This document shows positions 48,035 to 60,911 of a stretch of 64,000 bases of DNA, one piece after another (positions within the stretch are counted from its first letter, which is position 1; each line of letters begins with the position of its first letter). The notes below the pieces were generated by a model. The model searched no databases. It was not told the origin of the DNA and saw only the letters and a program-made list of their open reading frames with translations. The DNA comes from Rotaria socialis (lineage: Eukaryota; Rotifera; Eurotatoria; Philodinida; Philodinidae), in contig CAJNYU010003035.1 of the NCBI GenBank assembly GCA_905331475.1, positions 8,554 to 72,553 of the forward strand, in the 5' to 3' direction. The translations under genes and the position numbers were made by a program.

Positions 48035-49546
48035 TTATTTATTGTGGATTTGCAGTAGTGCGCTAACAAAGGCCCAATGCAAATCTGCAAGATCAACAGA
48101 TAATCGAGTATCATACGCTCCTTTAGCTTTCACTAGCCAGTATTTATGTTGACAATGAGTGGCCATTTCAAAGTACATTTCAGGTAATGTCCATCCACTC
48201 CCATAGCCAATTTCGATGACGAAGGATCCTGGTTTCATCCACATGATATTGACTAGACCAGCACCATGAGGAGCTATCACAATTTTGGATTTCTGCCAAA
48301 TTTTAATTTGATCTTTAATGTGATTTTCTCCTGTAAAAAGTTGTATCTTCAGTAGTGTCTTTGAATAATTCCTTAATGTTTGTTCGATCATATTCACCAT
48401 AGCATCATGATTTATTAGTGACCGCGAGTTTTCAGGTTTTCTCATGACTATTAGTACAAGATCTCGTTCTTCGTCGAGCAGCTCATTCATAATTAAAGAT
48501 CGATGTACGATCTCCATATCAGTACGATCATGTAAATATTTTCCATACAGGTCACCAGGCAAGTACGGCCATGTTTCTGAACGGTAGACAATTTTTGCTT
48601 GGTAAATTTTGTTCTTATCATAGGGTACGATTCTGTCTCGTGTTACAATATTTCTTTCCACAAGTATATCCATGAATCGATCAGCTGTGCCACCGCTAGC
48701 TACAAGCAATTTTGAGCTCGAAGGAGCAACTGCTAATAGTCGTAGAACACGAGGCAATTGTTGAGGAGCAAAATGACCATGATCGGACAGACCGACGCCT
48801 ACTGAATCAAGTAATTCATCGTAAGATTCAACAGTTTTTCCCGTATGATTGACGCTAATGGGCGAGTTGTGACATGGGCTGGTGGACCATTTCTGAAAAC
48901 GGTAGGTGGCATATGATGTATATACAGTTCCTTCAGGTCCACACGATGAACTTTTATCGACAAATGCATTAAATATGCCGACAGCCACTGAATGAGTAGT
49001 TGCTGGGATTCGACGTGCAAGCAGAATTGGATCAAGTACACACGATAGCCAGGCATTAAAGTTGGTCAAATTGAGTTCGTGACAAGTCTGACTTAAATTT
49101 TTCGCAATCGGAAGAGAATGAGGTACAGTATTTTGTAGTTGCCGAAAATCGTCTACGACGAAACCTTCCTGTGGATGTGTACTAAGATATAATTTGACAT
49201 CATTGACAACCAGAGGCTTTTTATATGCATTCAATGTGATCGGTTGCCGTATGGTGTAATTAGACGCTTTAATTTTCAAATACCGATTGTAGTCACCGTT
49301 TCGATACCATGTCCAATCAAAATAATGAGAGAGATTCATAGTATAAATCCATGTGGAATCTGCAAAGGCAAATGCATCATGAACCACCTCAGTTATTTGT
49401 GATATTTGAGAAATAGAGCATTGTTGACCAGAAAAAAGTTTTGTTTGTAATCTTTCTATCATCCATTGGCCAAATAATAGTACCCATGCTATAGCAATAG
49501 TAGTACATACACATTTCCGCTTGACAGTTAATCTGATTATCTTCAT
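48035..49546 (-). CDS. GT61-family glycosyltransferase, type II membrane protein
   Basis: Intronless, 503 residues. A short basic N-terminus and one hydrophobic helix (residues about 14-28, TTIAIAWVLLFGQWMI) predict a Golgi type II topology. The C-terminal half carries the Glyco_transf_61 (DUF563) signature, IVIAPHGAGLVNIMWMKPG followed by FVIEIGYG, near residues 425-450, the sugar-nucleotide-binding part of the fold. The family includes EOGT, POMGNT2 and plant xylosyl- and arabinosyltransferases, so the likely role is adding a pentose or GlcNAc to protein or glycan; donor and acceptor cannot be read from the sequence. Several N-glycosylation sequons occur in the lumenal part. The absence of introns, unlike most neighbours, could mean late acquisition or retroposition. 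Confidence 0.88.
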   Translation of the reverse strand: MKIIRLTVKRKCVCTTIAIAWVLLFGQWMIERLQTKLFSGQQCSISQISQITEVVHDAFAFADSTWIYTMNLSHYFDWTWYRNGDYNRYLKIKASNYTIRQPITLNAYKKPLVVNDVKLYLSTHPQEGFVVDDFRQLQNTVPHSLPIAKNLSQTCHELNLTNFNAWLSCVLDPILLARRIPATTHSVAVGIFNAFVDKSSSCGPEGTVYTSYATYRFQKWSTSPCHNSPISVNHTGKTVESYDELLDSVGVGLSDHGHFAPQQLPRVLRLLAVAPSSSKLLVASGGTADRFMDILVERNIVTRDRIVPYDKNKIYQAKIVYRSETWPYLPGDLYGKYLHDRTDMEIVHRSLIMNELLDEERDLVLIVMRKPENSRSLINHDAMVNMIEQTLRNYSKTLLKIQLFTGENHIKDQIKIWQKSKIVIAPHGAGLVNIMWMKPGSFVIEIGYGSGWTLPEMYFEMATHCQHKYWLVKAKGAYDTRLSVDLADLHWAFVSALLQIHNK

Positions 49547-52500
49547 GTTCTTTCTAAAATTTTAAATAGTTTAGATATCTTTCATGCGTATGACACAGTC
49601 GTGTTAACATTCGATTTTGGTCAATATTATCTCTGTCGTATACAAAAAAATGTCGTTTTCCGAAATCTATATAAGTTTAATACATGAGTGACTAAGTTCG
49701 AGAAAGTTCAGCTTCTATCTAGCCTTGTCACATAGATCTTGGCATAGGTGGTGAGAATTTTCGTACGCAACTAAAATGGTTCTATCATATCTCATATATC
49801 AAGCTCATAGTGGTCGTGCTGCCGACTTCTCTGTTGTTTTGAGCGTTAGAGTAAGTGTAACACTGAAATGAATTTAATAATACAACTAACATCATTCATA
49901 GAATTGTTGAAGATAGTGATGTATTCACCAAGGAAAGATGCGCCAGACTACCAGGTTGTAAAGCAGAAGCGATAGACAACGGAAGTTCTGATCAATTTCC
50001 TGTAGTTTTTCATTCAATTTTAAAGCTATCAAAGATGCTGCTGTCTACAGAAAAAAGATTTGAAAAATTATCAGCTCTCCGCTCACACTCATTGCATATC
50101 GAAATGCATATGTGTTCAATCGGTGATACAGATGGGATATTATTGTCTTGACTATAATGAAGATAAACTCAGGTCTATTTTTTTAAGAATTATTTATTCT
50201 TATAGCGCTTCGTATCAACGGACTCTGCTGTGTAGGAAAGGTATTTTCCATGAGTTTTATTTAGTGATGGAATCAACTGTGAAATGAGCACAAAAAGAAA
50301 AAGAATTCGTCTAGAGTCACATATCTACTTACAATTATGCTGCTGGTGCTTTCGCTGTAAATGAATGAACCGATTCTTTTCTGTAAAATTAACTTCTGTT
50401 TCTCTTTTTTCACTCGCACCGTTTACGCGTGGCATCGTGTGCAGAGGTGAGACAAGCAAGGTCTACAAAATTCGCCTATGCAGTGACTTTCAGAGTAGTA
50501 GTAGCACCGAGCTCCACTAATTAGTAACATCATGAGCGATCCTGTACATGCTACACTGTTAGACTCTACAATACTACGTTTTCGAAGAACTTGTCAATAA
50601 ATGTTTTAGTAATGAAAAATAGTAAATGTTAACTTAAGAGCTAGAAAAAAATACTATCTAGATTGCACCAAAAACATCAAGTCTCTACCACTTAGCAATT
50701 TTTCCAACACTATTCTCGCCACTCTTGATTTACATCCAATCACCCACACTCACTCAGATTCTATAACGTTGATTGCGTTTTAAAAGTGTACCAATATATT
50801 TTCTACAGAGTTCTATCTACCATTAATTTAAATCAATAGAACGAAATGATTTTATAGCTCACGTTGTGTCATTGTATGATCTACACCTACATTCAACGCA
50901 TAGTTTTCGTCAATTTATTTTCTCCATACTAACGAATCTTCGATTTTCTTAAACAGGATTCACTATTAGATAGCGCTGCAAAGTTCCTACCAACTGTGCA
51001 TGCATAGAAAGTTTTCTAATACTACTTACTTTTTTGGTTAGACAGCATTTTCTAAAAGAGCATTTGGTATTCAATCGAAATACGAAAACTCAGTCTTTTA
51101 AGTGTCTACTAGTAACTCAGAAAAATCGGGGGAAAGCACAATAAAAATGATATGTTACGATGCGCCATGATAAAAGGCGTCCCTTTTAACTATATTAAAA
51201 ATTATCAGAACAAGTCAATGAGATTTTGTTATATCTAGTTTTGTAAAGAATCTAGTGGCGCATGTTTAACAAACAATGTTCAAGTAGTAATGATTTCTTT
51301 GCTCAGATATATGCAAAATACACTATGCTGTAATCGTTTTGACTCGCCCGTCATAATAGCCAGAGAGCAGAGAAATAGGTGCATGCAACTCATCGATGCA
51401 TGTGCTTTTGTGACGAAAAAATGTAGAACGACGATGAAGAAAAAAAAGAAGCTATGCAGAATGTGCCAATTTACATACTCTCATCTGTACATCCTTACTA
51501 TTTTTCATTTTATTTTATTGGTCATTGGGTGTGTGCATCAAGTGTATCCATACAACATGAGTTGATGATGATCATGCAACTTTTTCGTTTTTATATACTT
51601 GAATTTATACATAACGTTCATTATATGTATCATTGAAATGAAGTTACTAACGCTGACAATTATGAAATTTCACAGACCACTTGTTTGCTAGCGAATAATA
51701 TGACATGACATATACTCTCGTACTGTCACATATATCATTGTTTGACTATTACATGTTCATATACTGTCATCGTATGTACACTTTTATCTATTCCCTCTAC
51801 TGAAAGGAGGGTATTACGAAAAACGAGTTAAATGCGCTTGTTCTTTCGTTCGTCAATAGGACAGTAGATGCATAAACTTAACAAACCGCAAACAATATCT
51901 GTAGTGATAGGTTTCACCGAAGGTAATCGAGATCGGGGAACACAATGGCGTTGTTAGTTTTTTGAAATTTTTCTTTCTGCTTTTTTTAGGAGAGAGAGAG
52001 ACCTTTTTAGAAAAAAAATAGTTTTTTTATAAGAGTCGGCCGAAGGTAATCGAGATCGGGGAACACAATGGCGTTGTTAGTTTTTTGAAATTTTTCTTTC
52101 TGCTTTTCTTAGGAGAGAGAGAGACTTTTTAGAAAAAAATGACTTTGTTTAAAGTTTGACCGAAAGTTTTTGAGGCGGAGTCATTCGATTTTAAGGGTAG
52201 TTTTTCAAAAACATTTTGTCATCGTTTTGATAAACAAAGAGGGTTGCACGGAGATCTATTGTACAGAATGAACACATGTGCTTTTTGAAAAATTAAAACT
52301 AAGTGACCAGCAACTGACGAGTGACTGGTATTTCGAAAGCGTTTAGAAGTACCATAACGACGTTATTAGTGATTATGATCCTAAACAAATAAATAAAGTT
52401 GATTCAAATAAGATAGCGACTGTCGCTGGATCAAATATTAAATGCTTAATAATTTCCCATAGTTCAAGCAAGTTTATAATGCATTAGGAGCTGTTTAGAT

Positions 52501-54099
52501 CATCGTATTTTCGTGATAGGAATTCTTTGTCGGCAAACTATTTAAGGATATCATTCGGCGATGTTTATAGTGGTATATATATATATATATCGTATGCTTA
52601 CATTGGATTTTATTACGAATAGTCTATAGGCATCTTGCGGTGAAATTGATTCTTAATTTGGCAACGGCTATTCGCGATTGGCGCCCCAGAGTGTCGCCGA
52701 CGAACGACCAGTCGCTCAGTTAAAAATCTGTTGTGATTACAAGACTACAGGTAAAGACCTTGCAGAATTATTGAATAGTTACACGTTGTCTCGATCAGAA
52801 AAGTTGAAACAATTTTCGAAAATAGGAGATATCTTCAAGTTCTTCCGAAGGCAGGTTGTGCAATAATTGCTCAATTCGTGTGAAATATTTGAAATTTATA
52901 TTTGGCGTAATTATCTTAATAAGTTTAGTTTTTCCTGATTGCGAGTGGGCTTGATTCAAAAGATGTAAATCTTAGATTTATCTATCTTTGAACGTGCACC
53001 CGGGAATGAATATATGCATTCTAGACGGAAAACGCGCCGAAGCAAAATGAACCCAGATGGATTTGAGCAAAAATCAGGATAAAGCTAACCGAAATCGAGT
53101 TAGAAAAAGTCAGTTTGATTTGATCTATGATTTGCTCGTGCAGATTCATGCTAAATATCTAGTTCATAGACCAATTTGAGTTGTAACTTTACTAAAATGG
53201 AGTATTTCGATTATAGCTCTCCTGAATGGATCTTTTGCTTCACTCTGTTATCAAACTGATCGAAAACCTTTGGGAGCATAGCTTGAGCTGTACTAGATAG
53301 GATGCGCTTAAATTCACTATCGCCATAAAGTATTAGTAAGTAGTAATTAAATGCCGTTTTCTTGGTGATACTGCCAAGGAAGTTTTCTATTTATGCTCGG
53401 TTATCAATCGTGTTTTCCATGAAAATCATTTGGAAGCTAAAAAATGTGAAGTCTTTCAGCTAGATAGTTTTAGATAGCTACGTTCCACATGACTAAATCC
53501 TTTCAGTAGAGGGTTGGCGACGCTAACATCGCGTTACCTTGTTGTTTGTGAGTGAAAAGAAACAAAATCATAACTTCCCCCTCATCCGACACCCATCTCT
53601 TTGGTTACGAATTTTGAATAGTTTTTCTTCTAAATTAACATTTTAAGTCTATAAACAGTCGATCACAACGTAAAAGATCGAAATAATTATTTCACAGTGT
53701 ATTATCTCATATGTCACGATTAGTTCTTCTGTTGACTAAGTCATTAACGAACAGTGTTATCTTTGATAATATCATAAAATAGAGAACTAAGTGATTTCAT
53801 ACGTTCATAATTATAAGAGAGTCGCGATTTTCACGATCAGCTATGTGGAAACACATTTAGCTAGAGAATCGCGGTTCATTACCAATTCAATGAAAAAACA
53901 TACATACATCGATGATGTTTATACATATTCAGAGTGAGCTAAGTTGAATAGGATCAGATAATTCATTTTTAGTTGAAAGTAAAGAAAGATAAGTGTGTGC
54001 ATGTTGCCCTCAATAGATAACGAGAAGGCTGAAACATGCGCATCTTCATTTTCCTGAGTCAGAGTTCACCGACTAACGACTCTCCTCTCTGTTATTGTA
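49547..54099. other. Intergenic, about 4.5 kb, with a tandem repeat
   Basis: No supported gene. Frames at 51290-51565 and 52678-52866 (plus) show no family features. An (AT)n run lies at 52575-52591. The tandem repeat is listed separately. Confidence 0.5.
51917..52165. repeat. Tandem repeat, period about 123 bp, two full units plus remnant
   Basis: Units begin CCGAAGGTAATCGAGATCGG at 51917 and 52040 and are almost identical through a GAGAGAGAGAC tract and a poly-A run. A degraded third start (CCGAAAG) occurs at 52160. Non-coding. Confidence 0.85.
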
Positions 54100-55434
54100 T
54101 TAGTAGAGAGCAGTAAAGCGAATTAGATTACAAAAAAAGCATGTAAAGAGAAAAAAGAAAATTATTGAAAAACAATAAGCATTGTTATTACTACCATTTT
54201 TTGGAGCATACGGAGAAGCCGAATAATTTTCTGTTGTCGCGTAGCATTTTGCATCCAAGCAATAGGTCATCTGCGACACATAGTACGTTCCATTGTCAAT
54301 CTGTATGAGCAAATTACCCTTGATCACTGCATTTTCAATTCTCATGATTATCTCATTGAATTCAACATTGGTTATATTGACAGGTGGTACTAGTGTTTCA
54401 TTGACGATGCCAGGTAAATCAGCAACAAGTAATTCGATAGCCATTTGTTTGTATCCAGTGGGACTATGTTGCATTGATGTTAAGGGTATTCCATACGCGT
54501 ACCATCCCCATCGTTGCGGCGGCGCTAATGCAATTCTAGCAATTTGATGAGCTATACGGACTGCAATTTGATCCGACTGATCTTTGTTCAAATTATCCCA
54601 AGGTGTATCAATAAGGTCAATTGTAAGTTTAAACTCCTTGAAGATATGTCCGAAATCATTTGCTTCCGTATCCATACTACATTCATTAAATGTATCGACT
54701 ACATTTTGTAGCGAACTATAGGCTATTGGAGCTGATGCAATAAAAGCCGTCTTAAGTGTCCAAAATATTCGTAGCCAATCTCGTCTGGTCATATGACAGA
54801 TTGATGCAACTTCTGGATAGGGTCTAATATAGCATGGTTTATAGGAGTCAAATGCTCTTTCGCGAATTTTTTGACAATTGCCATTATTGAATGGTCGAAC
54901 AAATGGAACAAGAGCCATTTGTAAACATTTACGTGCATCATCAATCCAACGTTGTGCCCGATCAGAAAACAACTCATTGTGTTGGGTGTGGAGTTCACAA
55001 AATGTTTTTGCATACGTAGCCATATGTTCAGTTGGAGTGCCTTGACATGAATATTTACGTTCGAGGCAATTTTTGTACCAATCGCAATCCGATCCATCGG
55101 GACTAAGACATTCCGTAGGTAATGCGGATGCAGGTAATACTGATGAATCGTTACAAGTACATGGATCAATTACAAGGTTTGCTTCCAAATAATAGACTTC
55201 GTGCATGCATGGATAGTTACAATATCTAACTGTTTCATCACCACATCGATGTCTTCCCTGTGACTGTTGTTGGATATAGATATTAGTTAGACAACTGTGC
55301 CATTGTTTTGTATTGAAATTGTTGACCAGAGAACATTCGGTGGTTCGTAATGGACCAATCTGACTGTTACATATCCCATTGACATATATTGGAGCATATA
55401 CAAGAATAAGAAATATATATTCAGTAGATATCAT
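54100..55434 (-). CDS. Secreted cysteine-rich protein with hydrophobic C-terminus (unrecognised)
   Basis: Intronless, 444 residues. Signal peptide (FLILVYAPIYVNG, residues about 8-20), then about 200 residues rich in cysteine with clustered pairs (CNYPC, CTCND, CDWYKNCLERKYSC, RKCLQ, KPCYIRP). A Cys-poor helical region with several sequons follows, and a C-terminal hydrophobic helix (FSIIFFFLFTCFF) preceded by a small Asn/Ser/Gly-rich segment, which suggests a GPI anchor or membrane anchor. The CDWYKNCLE...C pattern recalls Cys-rich secreted proteins seen in several invertebrates, but I cannot name a family. Extracellular location is well supported; function unknown. Confidence 0.75.
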   Translation of the reverse strand: MISTEYIFLILVYAPIYVNGICNSQIGPLRTTECSLVNNFNTKQWHSCLTNIYIQQQSQGRHRCGDETVRYCNYPCMHEVYYLEANLVIDPCTCNDSSVLPASALPTECLSPDGSDCDWYKNCLERKYSCQGTPTEHMATYAKTFCELHTQHNELFSDRAQRWIDDARKCLQMALVPFVRPFNNGNCQKIRERAFDSYKPCYIRPYPEVASICHMTRRDWLRIFWTLKTAFIASAPIAYSSLQNVVDTFNECSMDTEANDFGHIFKEFKLTIDLIDTPWDNLNKDQSDQIAVRIAHQIARIALAPPQRWGWYAYGIPLTSMQHSPTGYKQMAIELLVADLPGIVNETLVPPVNITNVEFNEIIMRIENAVIKGNLLIQIDNGTYYVSQMTYCLDAKCYATTENYSASPYAPKNGSNNNAYCFSIIFFFLFTCFFCNLIRFTALY

Positions 55435-56780
55435 AATTATGTCGTCTCAATGTTGCGTTATCTTCTTTTGTGATGCGAAAATCTAGATACGACTCGCTCT
55501 TTTTTTATTCTCATTGTCATCTTAGGATAAGATAAGAATAGTTTTTTTTCAATATGACATATAAAAAAAAATGTGTTCATACTTCATCTAAAAGTAAGAT
55601 TCTTCTCGTGAAGTAATAGGCTATAGCATCTAATGAATTTGTGAAAAATTTATAAATTAAAGCATAAAACACAATGGGGTATCTCTTCCATGGTGATGAA
55701 CAGATTTTATCAACTTCATTGAAGTTCATGTCGACCTCGAATAGTATTATTCCTAAAGATCTCTAATGAATCCAGCTCATAGAAAGCAAGTGTCATGCAT
55801 CGCATTGTTTTTGTAGAGTAGCTCAACTTTCTCGTGATATATTTCAGCATTCATTAACTCATACACTTTATGGAATAGCATATTTTTATTTTTCTATATC
55901 TCAAGCTATTCTCAAGAAAATCCTAAAATACGCTCTAATTGATGGTGGACTCATCGTTGGTTTCGCTATATAAAAATGGAAAAGTTGTTATGATCGAAGT
56001 AGAAAGTAAATAGTTAAAAGAGGAGACTTGACAAACACCAACTTTTTCTAAATCAAACAGAATTTGAACGAGATAAACGTTTTTAGATTGATGGTACAAG
56101 CAGTATTAGTCTAAGCTGGTACATACTAACCATCAAAGTTCGTGATTATAAAAAGTGCCTTGTGGAACGCCGAAGACTTTGTCAGCTTCTACTGAAAAAA
56201 ATCAAGATTAAATGACCACTCTTATAAGCACTAGCTACATAGGTTCATACAGGACACAGGTAAACTGATCAACATTTTTTTCTCAGTAAATACAGTAATT
56301 ACCATGTAGGATTACTATGGAAGTAGATAGAGCCTGTTTGAATCGTCTACTTTTTTAAGCTGAATAAACTTGAATGAATTAATCCATCTTTCGATTAACT
56401 ATTGACAAAATAATTACATGATGTATTTTTTATCATTTTGCAAATTATCAAACGACACTCCTTACTGAACTAATACTGCGCTTCAATTTCAAATTAATAC
56501 TAATATAAACGGTTTCCTATGCACGCATATCAGAAATTATATTGATTGGAATGAGGAATTTTCTTCTTTAGTGATATTCATAGCTTTCTAATGTTTCGCT
56601 AAAATTGTCGAATGGATGGACAACCTCAATTTTCATGCTCATATTGTATGTGAAACTGATAAAAGAAATATACTATTTCGATCAATCATCTCTAGTGTAC
56701 CTTTCAAATTAGTCATGTTCTACACGGATTGAAGAATATCCACCATTCACTTTTACAAATAACAATGGGTGTCATTTTAT
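55435..56780. other. Intergenic, no gene seen
   Basis: About 1.35 kb of AT-rich DNA without open frames of note; it should hold the promoter of the Cys-rich gene and the 3' end of the monooxygenase message. Confidence 0.5.
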
Positions 56781-59700
56781 TTATTCAAAACTTGTTCTAA
56801 CTATAAATGGAAAAAATGCGAGCAAAACGAATGTCTTGTACTGATTAGCTGAATTATAACCGATGGCAGTAACGGCAGAATCATTTGTTTGTTGTTTTTC
56901 ACATTCGAAAGGTTGCAGATCTTTATACTTGGGTAATATAGAGAAAAATTCCTGTTCCAAATTCCCAGATCGACCAAAGAAGGCATCGCGTGACGCACTG
57001 TTGTAGAATTCTTGCCATTCGGTAGCTAAATCAGGCGTCCATGTAATATTGAGTAGCCATTGTTTGAGTACCATGCGATCAGTGATTGGCCTGATACAAA
57101 CAATTTTAAGTTCTGGTAACACGAATACGAAATCTAAGGAAGCTTACGAAGAACTATTCATCAAACGCTGCCACGATGCCATATCATTCATTGTCCAACA
57201 CGAATACAAATCATTCATTCGAGGATAATAAGTAAATATGTGAAGGCACATTTCATCTCTTGTTCGCGGACCACCCTAACAAAAAAAGACATAAGATAGG
57301 AAAACCGAAGAAGTTATCTTTCTCTCTCCTATCCTTCTATACCAGCGTAATCTCATTCTTATTCATTGTACTGTATACACATCGAGTAGCAAACGCATCG
57401 CCCTACAACACAACTTGTAGAGACAAAGAAAAAATGTTTTTTTTATATACTCGGTAGAGTTTGATTGGTTGTTGCAGAACGTTTTCAAATTGATAATTGA
57501 AATCATATGCTTCAGCATTAAATAAATATTGAGTAGCAGTATTATTTCGAATCAATTTCGTCCATATACTATGACCTATTGAGTTAAAAATAGAAAAATG
57601 ATTTGAAATTATATTGAAATGATTTATTTACCTTGTAAGTGAGTGTGAGCAAAGGCTGACAAAAGTGTGATACCGGTTTCGGGGAAATGCTATAAAAACA
57701 AAGAACGAATGTAAGAGAACCTCTTCTTATATTGAATAGATACGTGAGAGGCTCGAGGCGAACAATATGAGTCGATATTAAATCGATCAATCTTCGGTGG
57801 AATGGCAATAGCAGCGGAATTTGGATATGTACCAAATGAAAGATAGCCAAGATCGTATTGCCGAAGCTCTTTCCCGATATAAAATCGAATGCCTGAACTA
57901 TCAGTGCGATCTAGAATGCAAACAATAAAGCTTCTATGCATATTTCTTTCATATACAATGATATACTTGAAGCTAGTTCGGCATTGTTATAGTGCATTTC
58001 AATCACGTAATATTTTATGGGAAAATCACCACCAACAGGATAGCCAGCTTCTTCAGCAAACTCTTCAATCTAATAAAACTCTATAGCATGTTCTTTGTCT
58101 TAATTGTGAAAGAGGCATACCTCGTCGCCGCCAACAGCCCATATACTAGCAATGTTTGTCGTGCACAATTGAAGCTTCGGGAAAATATCATCGCATAGAC
58201 CATCAGGCAAATTGGCATCATCGAATATAGCCGCAGAATCACATTCATAAACGAGTAGATGATGTACAAGATCACGATTAGCCGGATCGATCAGTGCCTT
58301 GTGCTAATAATAAGAATAAGAAAAATGAACTATCATCAACTAAAATAAACGATTGATAATGCATGGATGGTAGTCAAAAACAAAACAAAATTGCCTTTCA
58401 ATTTTGCTTCTCTTCATAATCTTAAATTGAGAATTGCTTCTTTTGAATACTTACTGCAATAACATGTTGCTTTGTTGAAAGACGACTAGGAACTTTGTAT
58501 ACTTTGCAATGATAGGTTGTATCAGAAGTCGATGGAACTCGATACTAAAATAAATAAATATATATATACGATGGGTTCAAAAATTATTTATACGCCTATG
58601 TACTACGGTATTGTTCTTTTCTCTAATGAAGTAGATTCTATTTCTCATTTTCAACCTCAATGTATGTATTTCGATTTAATTGCCTGAACATGTATGTTTG
58701 AGCCTTTCTCGGAATTTGATTTTTACATCGTAAAGAGACCAATATTGTGGTACATAAAAGTGTATTTACATAGCATATTTTTCTACGGATTAATATTCGC
58801 GAGACATACTACATGTTCATTATGCCTGAGTGAAAATTTCTTTTTACCCAATCTACAGTATATTTATTTAATTGTTTTCAATTTCTCTTATTGATTATGT
58901 GTAAATGTGTAATCATTAGGCGATATTGCCGTCTTATAAACTACACAATTAAAACGGATACCATCAGTTCAATTGAGAACAAATCAATCATGGAGAAGAA
59001 AGCAAATCTTCGAAATTAGCACCGTTACTAAAGCAATACTGTGATGTAGAATGAACTAACAAACAACACTCACATTATTGAAACGAAACTCGAACGAATC
59101 AAGTTCGGAAAATTTGTCTTCTGTAGGTGAATTTCCATAAGATTGAAGTGGAATCATTCTGGTACCTCGTCGAGTACCATGATAGGATATATCACCATCC
59201 GGTCGAGACAGATCCGGGTCGACAAGACCATACGCAAAAATGATAACATTGGTTCCAGACTAATCATAATGATTGAGAAAACGTTTCGTTGCATGAAGGT
59301 TAAAAAAATCATCACATACCTTGATCCGAACGTCCATCGAATCACATGTATCAAGCAAACGTTTGAACTGAATACACGTCCATCCATTTTGTTCACGACC
59401 TTGTAGGTGAAGCCAATCGTTCGTAGTATTGTCAATGATTGGTTTTGAACGATTGAATGCATATCTATCCTAGAAAATATGCATCTATGAATTTTAATCA
59501 TAATTAATTAGGTACTCATACTTGAAAATGAACATGTCCTTCCTGGTCCACCCATCCAACACCAATATCAGCTCCTATCATTCCACCAGCTAAATATTTA
59601 CCGAAAAAAATGATGATTACGATATAGTCGATATCAAATTCTAGCACCTGGACTGATGCCCAATGCAATCCATCCAGTTGTCTTAACGTGCAACTCGAAG

Positions 59701-59873
59701 ATAATCTCCTCTTCAACATTGTCTACCGTCCACCAAAGATCAGCTACATTTGCTTGAAGTTCAATGGAATGTTTGTACGTGGTGAATGGTTGAACAGGAC
59801 TCGAGATTTCATAAGATTCTTCGACTACTATCATCAGTGTCAGTAAAAGTTGAAAGATGATACATAGTTGCAT
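56781..59873 (-). CDS. MOXD1-like: DBH-like copper monooxygenase (MOXD1 type)
   Basis: Ascorbate-dependent type II copper monooxygenase, related to dopamine beta-hydroxylase. Twelve exons join in phase with GT-AG introns: 59873-59648, 59589-59522, 59469-59320, 59259-59074, 58544-58455, 58303-58121, 58069-57967, 57910-57744, 57689-57632, 57575-57451, 57275-57148, 57090-56781; 597 residues, close to animal MOXD1. Order: signal peptide, DOMON domain (DLWWTVDN, KTTGWIALGIS, GADIGVGWVD), then the two copper domains. The CuM/CuH ligands expected of the family are visible: HH in DLVHHLLVYEC, EMHYNN, the HxH pair in FAHTHLQGH, and the Met in TRDEMCLHIF. The C-terminus is hydrophobic (TFVLLAFFPFIV), suggesting a membrane or GPI tether. 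One longer intron (530 nt) separates exons 4 and 5. The gene looks intact. Substrate unknown; MOXD1 proteins have no settled substrate. Confidence 0.93.
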
Positions 59874-60911
59874 TTTTTGGTGTCTGACAATGACAAGAAA
59901 TAATGATCACGTATAAAATTCTATTATCATAGCTGAGAAATTAAAGCAGTACAATCAAAGGCCGGTCAGTCTGAAATTCGTATTGGCACTGATCCTATTT
60001 CTGGATAGTGCTTTTTTATATGATCAACTTTTACCAAAAATTCATTATAAGTTCTATAAGAGATACCATTTACCTGTATGCTGAAAACAGGAAAATAAAT
60101 AAGATAGGCCGACCAGTCGGTCTCTCACACTACTGTATGTTTCAAGTATAAGTGCTTAGCAATATTGTCGACCTAGCACACATTTTCTTCTACTCTTCGT
60201 TAAAATGTATGACTATCGTCAAGACTTACGTTGTTGTCCTTGTGTTTGCAATAGAAGCAAATGAGTGATAAAGGATATAATGATATTTACTCTAAGTCAA
60301 TACTCAATGACTACATCATTTTTTCGATATGATATTGCACTTTTTCTTTCTTCTTATCTTACTTTCATGTCGTCACTATGTATGAAACAAATAGAGTAGA
60401 ACGTTCATTTTTATACCAGTATATTGGGTGTGTTCAGTAATAGCTCTCAAAATAGAATTCAGTTGAGGATCGAATGAGTCATGTTGGCAAATAGTACAAT
60501 TTTCTTTATTCCTATTGATTGAGTCAAACCTTTCAGTACTATCCAACACAGTTTTTCTTAGAACAGTATAATGCATGATAAAAGAAAGTCGGGATGTTCT
60601 CTAGATAAAACGTTTTATTTTCAGAGAGCAGTTGATAATTTAAATCGAAAATATTCAAACAAATTCCAGAATTGAGTCATTGAACGTAGATTCTTAAAAT
60701 TTTTCACATCATCATAAACATCAGTGTGAATTCACTTCTACAATTTTGATAGTTTCAGCAAACTTCCTGTAGAAAAATGCATAATATATTCGATGTAAAA
60801 CTAAAACAAAATTTTAGGAGACAAGAGTTAACTATCAAAAACATCGAATATATCATTGGATCGTTCTGTCCATCAAGAAGATGAATGAATTGGGTATATT
60901 GCACATCGTGA
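59874..60911. other. Intergenic, no gene supported
   Basis: A minus-strand frame at 60376-60576 (66 codons, contains CTICQHDSFD) is not joined to any exon and is not called. This is the likely location of the monooxygenase promoter and the hydrolase 3' UTR. Confidence 0.45.

Noticed and set aside
49776..50150. Possible two-exon plus-strand gene with a GTAAGT donor at 49851
   Set aside because: Joining to the ATAG acceptor at 49901 puts a stop two codons later, and no other phase is open through the first exon.
52671..52866. TGGCGCCCC followed by a 62-codon frame, looking like a retroelement primer-binding site and gag start
   Set aside because: No LTR end directly before it, no polyprotein features, and the frame has a non-ATG start. 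A shared word GCCGACGAACG at 463-474 is too short to mean anything.
60376..60576. Minus-strand frame with CxxC-like residues
   Set aside because: Only 66 codons, no partner exons and no recognisable domain.
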